The notes under the pieces were generated by a model, which was given only the letters and a program-made list of their open reading frames with translations, was not told the DNA's origin and ran no database searches. Made by a program: the position numbers and the translations under genes. A stretch of DNA of 30,025 nucleotides from Mesostigma viride (taxonomy: Eukaryota; Streptophyta; Mesostigmatophyceae; Mesostigmatales; Mesostigmataceae), in assembly GCA_009746045.1 (NCBI GenBank), contig RPFO01001711.1, forward strand, positions 1 through 30,025, given 5' to 3'. Below are positions 26,834 through 30,025 of this stretch, one piece after another. Numbering within the stretch: position 1 is the first letter of the stretch; each line of letters opens with the position of its first letter.

Positions 26834-28906
26834 CTAAAAGGGCAATCTGCCGACGTAGTGAGTGGCCAGCACCTGGTCGTTGCCACTGGTCTCGGTAGCC
26901 GAGTACTGGAACTTGTTAGAGTCTATCTCCAGTACGAGCAGACCAGGTCCTGTCGAGGCCCACGTGCGGTTGTATAGTAAACGCTTAATGTACCCCGTGC
27001 TCCCCACCGCTTCCACCTGTCCCTGCGCAGGGACAGCCGTCACCTTCCCCGTCTTGAAGTTGTAATGCCGCAACTGCACGTCGCTCGCGTCGAAACCGGA
27101 TACGGTGGGGACGGACATTGTGAACTTCACGGCGAACGTCTGCGGTACGTACGTGCCCAGCCTGCCCCCTTCCGAGTTTGTGAAATCGATGTCCGATAAG
27201 AAAGGTGTAGGAGCTGGGATGACGATGACGTGCGTGTCCATAGGATAGGTGGTGTTCGTTACACTGACGTCGGTGAAAGGCCTGTCGTTGCTAGTTTCGG
27301 GGCCAAGCGTGATTGTTCGGCTACCGGAAGCTGGCGTAAAGTTCGTGTAATTTAGCGTGTGCGTCTTCTTGTTGGTCGACGATTGGAAATCCACGTACCT
27401 CACTGCAATACGCGAATTCCCTTCCATCACCGTTAACAAAATCTTTTCAGGGGTGATTGTCACCGCCTTGGACGTAAACAGCCTGATAGAGAAATTAGGG
27501 CTAGAACCGAGTGATGACGGCGTTGGTCCCACCAACCAGTCGTCCGCTGTTTTGAACGTGTACAAGTACGAAAAAACGCTAGGGTCGTTGACCACTGGTG
27601 TCGAAGTTGAGGTGCTTGTACTCGGGGGGTTGAACAATATACCGGTACACAAACGATTCGTGATGACGGTCGATCCCACCTGTATCACGCCTGCTGGGAT
27701 GTATAGTTTGATGGTACCACTTGCGGAAGAGAGGTTCACGGTTTTGCTGAGGACATTGGAGTACAAAACACCCATGGTGGAGATGCGCAACGTTCTTGAC
27801 GATTCAAGGTATGTCATCACGGCATCTGGCATTAGAAGGTCGTTAACTGTACAGGCAATGGGCACGTTCCCCGCCCATTTTTTTACGATGGTAAGGCTAG
27901 ATTTGAATGTGACGTCCACGACGGCGTTCAGATTTTTTAGGGAGTTGTCAAAACTGCTCGAATGCGTTCCAGTTGACCACGTCGCGACGGGCACTTCGAT
28001 GGTGGTAGTGTTGGCAAGGTCGGGGTTTGTTTGATAGAACTTCCATTCGATCTTATCGACGCTGTTTGCGCTAAAATTCTGGGTCTGTGGCGCGGCGGGC
28101 GCAGTCGTTGCGGCCAGTTTCAGGTTCCACGTGAACTCCAAAGGCTTTTCGATCAAGCTTCCGTTCACGCTGAACAACGAGGTCGGCAATGACACCTTGA
28201 TAGTGTTGGTAGCACTCGCAGCAGCTGCGGCCAGTTGAGTTTTGAGGTCCCCCAATGGGAAGGTGGCCGTCGTGACCCCGGTATTGGCATCCCAACTGAA
28301 GTCACCGATCGTCGCACTTGTTGAGGTCGAGCTGTTCAGTGTGTAAGTGAACGAAGTAGGCGCCCCCTTCGTGATTCTTGGCACAAAACTAGTGAGTGTC
28401 GGGGTTGTTTCAGGCAGCGAGATGAATCGCATCCTGAGAGAGACGATGCGGCCTGTGGTGCTAAAGGGCACGTCCCATTGCCCTATGTCCTGCACTTGCC
28501 ACTCCGAGTTGAACGCGGCCGCGCTCTTTACCACCGGTTCTGTCCCCGAACCGGTGTAGACGAAATCGACACTGGACAGCGAGGAGAGATCGCCCAGACC
28601 CCCGGGCGGCGACGGTGGCGTCGACGTACTACCTGTCCCTGACAAAAACCTCCAGGTCCCAACTGCGAAAGTCGACCAAGGCCGGGGGACGCTGTCCACG
28701 ATCACCTTCCCATACAGAATTTTTATTCGAACGTCAGTAGAGACGGCGGTCATGTCAAGTGATTTTAATGAAGCAACAGCAAGCATGCTAGTGAGATCAA
28801 GGACCAACTTTGTGCCATTTGAAACTGACGCAGGGGCCGTGGTTTCTTGAACTACATTAGTATTCAAACCAGCCCGTGAGATGGTATAAACTGCAATTAA
28901 GATCAC
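26834..28906 (-). CDS. Ser/Thr-rich putative viral surface or fibre protein, possibly 5'-truncated
   Basis: This 690-codon open frame encodes a Ser/Thr/Val-rich, beta-strand-rich protein without Cys clusters or enzyme motifs. Repeating short strands and a segment like VSGFDASDVQLRHYNF near the C-terminus resemble Ig-like repeats of adhesins and virion fibres. A Pro/Ser linker (STSTPPSPPGGLG, residues ~93-105) and a SSTSTSTSTP run look like flexible stalks. Its place next to the capsid genes, same strand, 49 bases upstream of capsid gene 1, supports a virion surface role. The frame opens with GTG directly after a TGA at 28907-28909. The first ATGs are at 28786 and 28753 (residues 41 and 52), so the real N-terminus may be there or may have been lost at the adjoining inverted repeat. 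Confidence 0.6.
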   Translation of the reverse strand: MILIAVYTISRAGLNTNVVQETTAPASVSNGTKLVLDLTSMLAVASLKSLDMTAVSTDVRIKILYGKVIVDSVPRPWSTFAVGTWRFLSGTGSTSTPPSPPGGLGDLSSLSSVDFVYTGSGTEPVVKSAAAFNSEWQVQDIGQWDVPFSTTGRIVSLRMRFISLPETTPTLTSFVPRITKGAPTSFTYTLNSSTSTSATIGDFSWDANTGVTTATFPLGDLKTQLAAAAASATNTIKVSLPTSLFSVNGSLIEKPLEFTWNLKLAATTAPAAPQTQNFSANSVDKIEWKFYQTNPDLANTTTIEVPVATWSTGTHSSSFDNSLKNLNAVVDVTFKSSLTIVKKWAGNVPIACTVNDLLMPDAVMTYLESSRTLRISTMGVLYSNVLSKTVNLSSASGTIKLYIPAGVIQVGSTVITNRLCTGILFNPPSTSTSTSTPVVNDPSVFSYLYTFKTADDWLVGPTPSSLGSSPNFSIRLFTSKAVTITPEKILLTVMEGNSRIAVRYVDFQSSTNKKTHTLNYTNFTPASGSRTITLGPETSNDRPFTDVSVTNTTYPMDTHVIVIPAPTPFLSDIDFTNSEGGRLGTYVPQTFAVKFTMSVPTVSGFDASDVQLRHYNFKTGKVTAVPAQGQVEAVGSTGYIKRLLYNRTWASTGPGLLVLEIDSNKFQYSATETSGNDQVLATHYVGRLPF

Positions 28907-28920
28907 TCAGCTCCCAAGAA

Positions 28921-28952
28921 GACCAGCATTTGATTGAATACAATAAGTGGAG
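28921..28952 (-). repeat. Imperfect inverted repeat, left arm
   Basis: The reverse complement reads ccacttattgtattcaatcaa then atgctgg. It matches 29991-30020 (ccacttattgttttaatcaa then atgttgg) in about 26 of 30 positions with one gap. GTGGCAGG-CTC lies next to both arms. Confidence 0.5.
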
Positions 28953-29990
28953 CCCTGCCACAAATGCAGCAGTTAACAGTGGCCTTAAGGTTTCTCAATC
29001 CGCACGCGGAAGCAAGAAGCCTCCAGGGTGGGAGGGAGGGGAAAGAAACAATTGCGGATCATTGCCTGCCTAGCTTGCTTAAGGCATGGCCCGCCGACAC
29101 ACAAGCTGACATCATCCTAAATTAATTAACACCGGCATGCGTCACACACCGGCCTGAACAGTGCTGAAAACGCCACTACAAACAGCGTGGCCACGCACCC
29201 CCAGGCTAGTGCGTTAACCGTACAGGTAGTTGTACAAGGTTCCCAAGACTGACAACCATAAAACGCGCCCATCGACCCCTTGGGCCGGTCCGAATCCACT
29301 ATACAATAATTAATCACGACTCACTAAATAACCCAAATCAGCCAAAGATTCGGTAAGCAACCAGCCGACCCTACAGGTCCCCACCTAACCTCAGCTGGTG
29401 CAACCAAACACGAATCTTTGCAAGTGAAGTCGTATAAAACCTACAATTAATTTTCTCGGACCGCTAATTAATAGCCACCGACCCTTATAAACAACCGGGT
29501 CATCCAAGGAAAATTCGGGCGAGCAGGAAACCCTTTGTACAGATCGAATTAGTCAGCCCATGTCGCAGACAGCCTTCCACATCCAGGCCAAGGCATGGCG
29601 GCCTTATCTTTCCCGCATGCGTTAATTAATCGGTGTTCTCTGAACGTAGTTTCTTTATAACAGATGAGAATGAACGCCGCTATGTGAGTGGTACTACGGG
29701 ACGGTGGGCCTTGGGCTGGACCGGTTCCATGAGTTAGAATTAGTTGGCCAGCTTTGTATGGCCATTTCTAGTTCGTTAAGTTAAGTAGCAATTAAGTTAC
29801 TGTTGCTGACGGCTCATGAGGCGAGCCTGGGCTACGCCGCCCTAAAGTGCCATTTGCACGATGTTCTAGGTCTCTTTTTCTTGTCCCGCCCTCCCTCCCT
29901 CTTTTTGTGTTTGTTTCTAGGGTAACGAGAACTACAATCAATCATGAAATGGGTGCAGCGTGGCAGGCTCACTCATGGGTTCTGTAATTG

Positions 29991-30020
29991 CCCACTTATT
30001 GTTTTAATCAAATGTTGGTG
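29991..30020 (+). repeat. Imperfect inverted repeat, right arm
   Basis: Counterpart of 28921-28952 about 1.05 kb away in opposite orientation. The match may go on past the window edge. It could be terminal repeats of a foldback or MITE-like element, or two oppositely oriented copies of a dispersed host repeat. Confidence 0.5.
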
Positions 30021-30025
30021 GATTG

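Larger units (their letters stand above)
28907..30025. other. Gene-free flank, possibly host DNA or a host element
   Basis: More than 1.1 kb with only short frames, lower GC than the viral block and many taattaatt motifs (29113, 29310, 29448, 29626). No viral gene, tRNA or transposase is visible. A 63-codon minus-strand frame (29126-29317, Cys-rich, one hydrophobic stretch) is too weak to call. The ends carry an imperfect inverted repeat. It may mark the edge of the viral insert, but no junction can be pinned down. Confidence 0.4.

Noticed and set aside
25102-26898. Long plus-strand frames antisense to capsid gene 1
   Set aside because: Shadows of the intact 599-aa capsid gene.
29126-29317. 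Small Cys-rich minus-strand frame with one hydrophobic stretch
   Set aside because: Only 63 codons, no promoter-like AT box or homologous motif, in otherwise gene-free sequence.

Overview
The window looks like a stretch of a large double-stranded DNA algal virus (NCLDV, Nucleocytoviricota, phycodnavirus/mimivirus-like), most probably an integrated copy in a eukaryotic, probably algal, host genome. Viral hallmarks are two adjacent double-jelly-roll major capsid proteins, an A32-type packaging ATPase, a JAMM/MPN protein, several small virion-membrane-like proteins and conserved NCLDV orphans. Most of these genes are tightly packed, GC-rich and preceded by short TATA-like AT patches. The main sign of integration is a young non-autonomous LTR retrotransposon inside one viral gene, with near-identical LTRs and a 5-bp target-site duplication. 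The species cannot be told from the sequence.

Layout. 1-1770: a partial orphan, a small membrane protein, a frameshifted conserved NCLDV orphan and a second membrane protein. 1804-5397: a very large IS630/Tc1-like DDE transposase followed by a small SH3-like/basic protein. 5429-8724: a run of small viral proteins (basic proteins, a Zn finger, a PIN-like protein, membrane-anchored virion-like proteins), many of them frameshifted. 8705-12944: an acidic protein (minus strand), a ~510-aa protein with an Arg-rich tail, a Zn-binding protein, a Rieske oxygenase and a two-TM protein. 13003-16372: a viral gene split by the LTR element at 13036-15641. 16394-17897: JAMM/MPN protein and packaging ATPase. 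17898-23568: a looser, repeat-rich zone with a 172-bp tandem repeat, a long minus-strand coiled-coil and Ala/Pro-repeat gene, and a MYND zinc-finger gene with less GC-biased codon use. 23569-28906: a minus-strand structural block of two capsid proteins and a Ser/Thr-rich putative surface or fibre protein. 28907-30025: gene-free sequence bounded by an imperfect inverted repeat, possibly host DNA or a host element.

How it fits together: capsid proteins, ATPase, membrane proteins and the putative fibre form a morphogenesis module. The Rieske oxygenase is a candidate auxiliary metabolic gene. The transposase and LTR element are mobile DNA. About fifteen single-gene frameshifts, most of them at G or C runs of 5-7, mean that either the copy is decaying or the assembly has homopolymer indels. 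The long intact capsid, ATPase and surface genes say that decay, if real, is recent. Family names rest on motif recognition by eye, without database searches.
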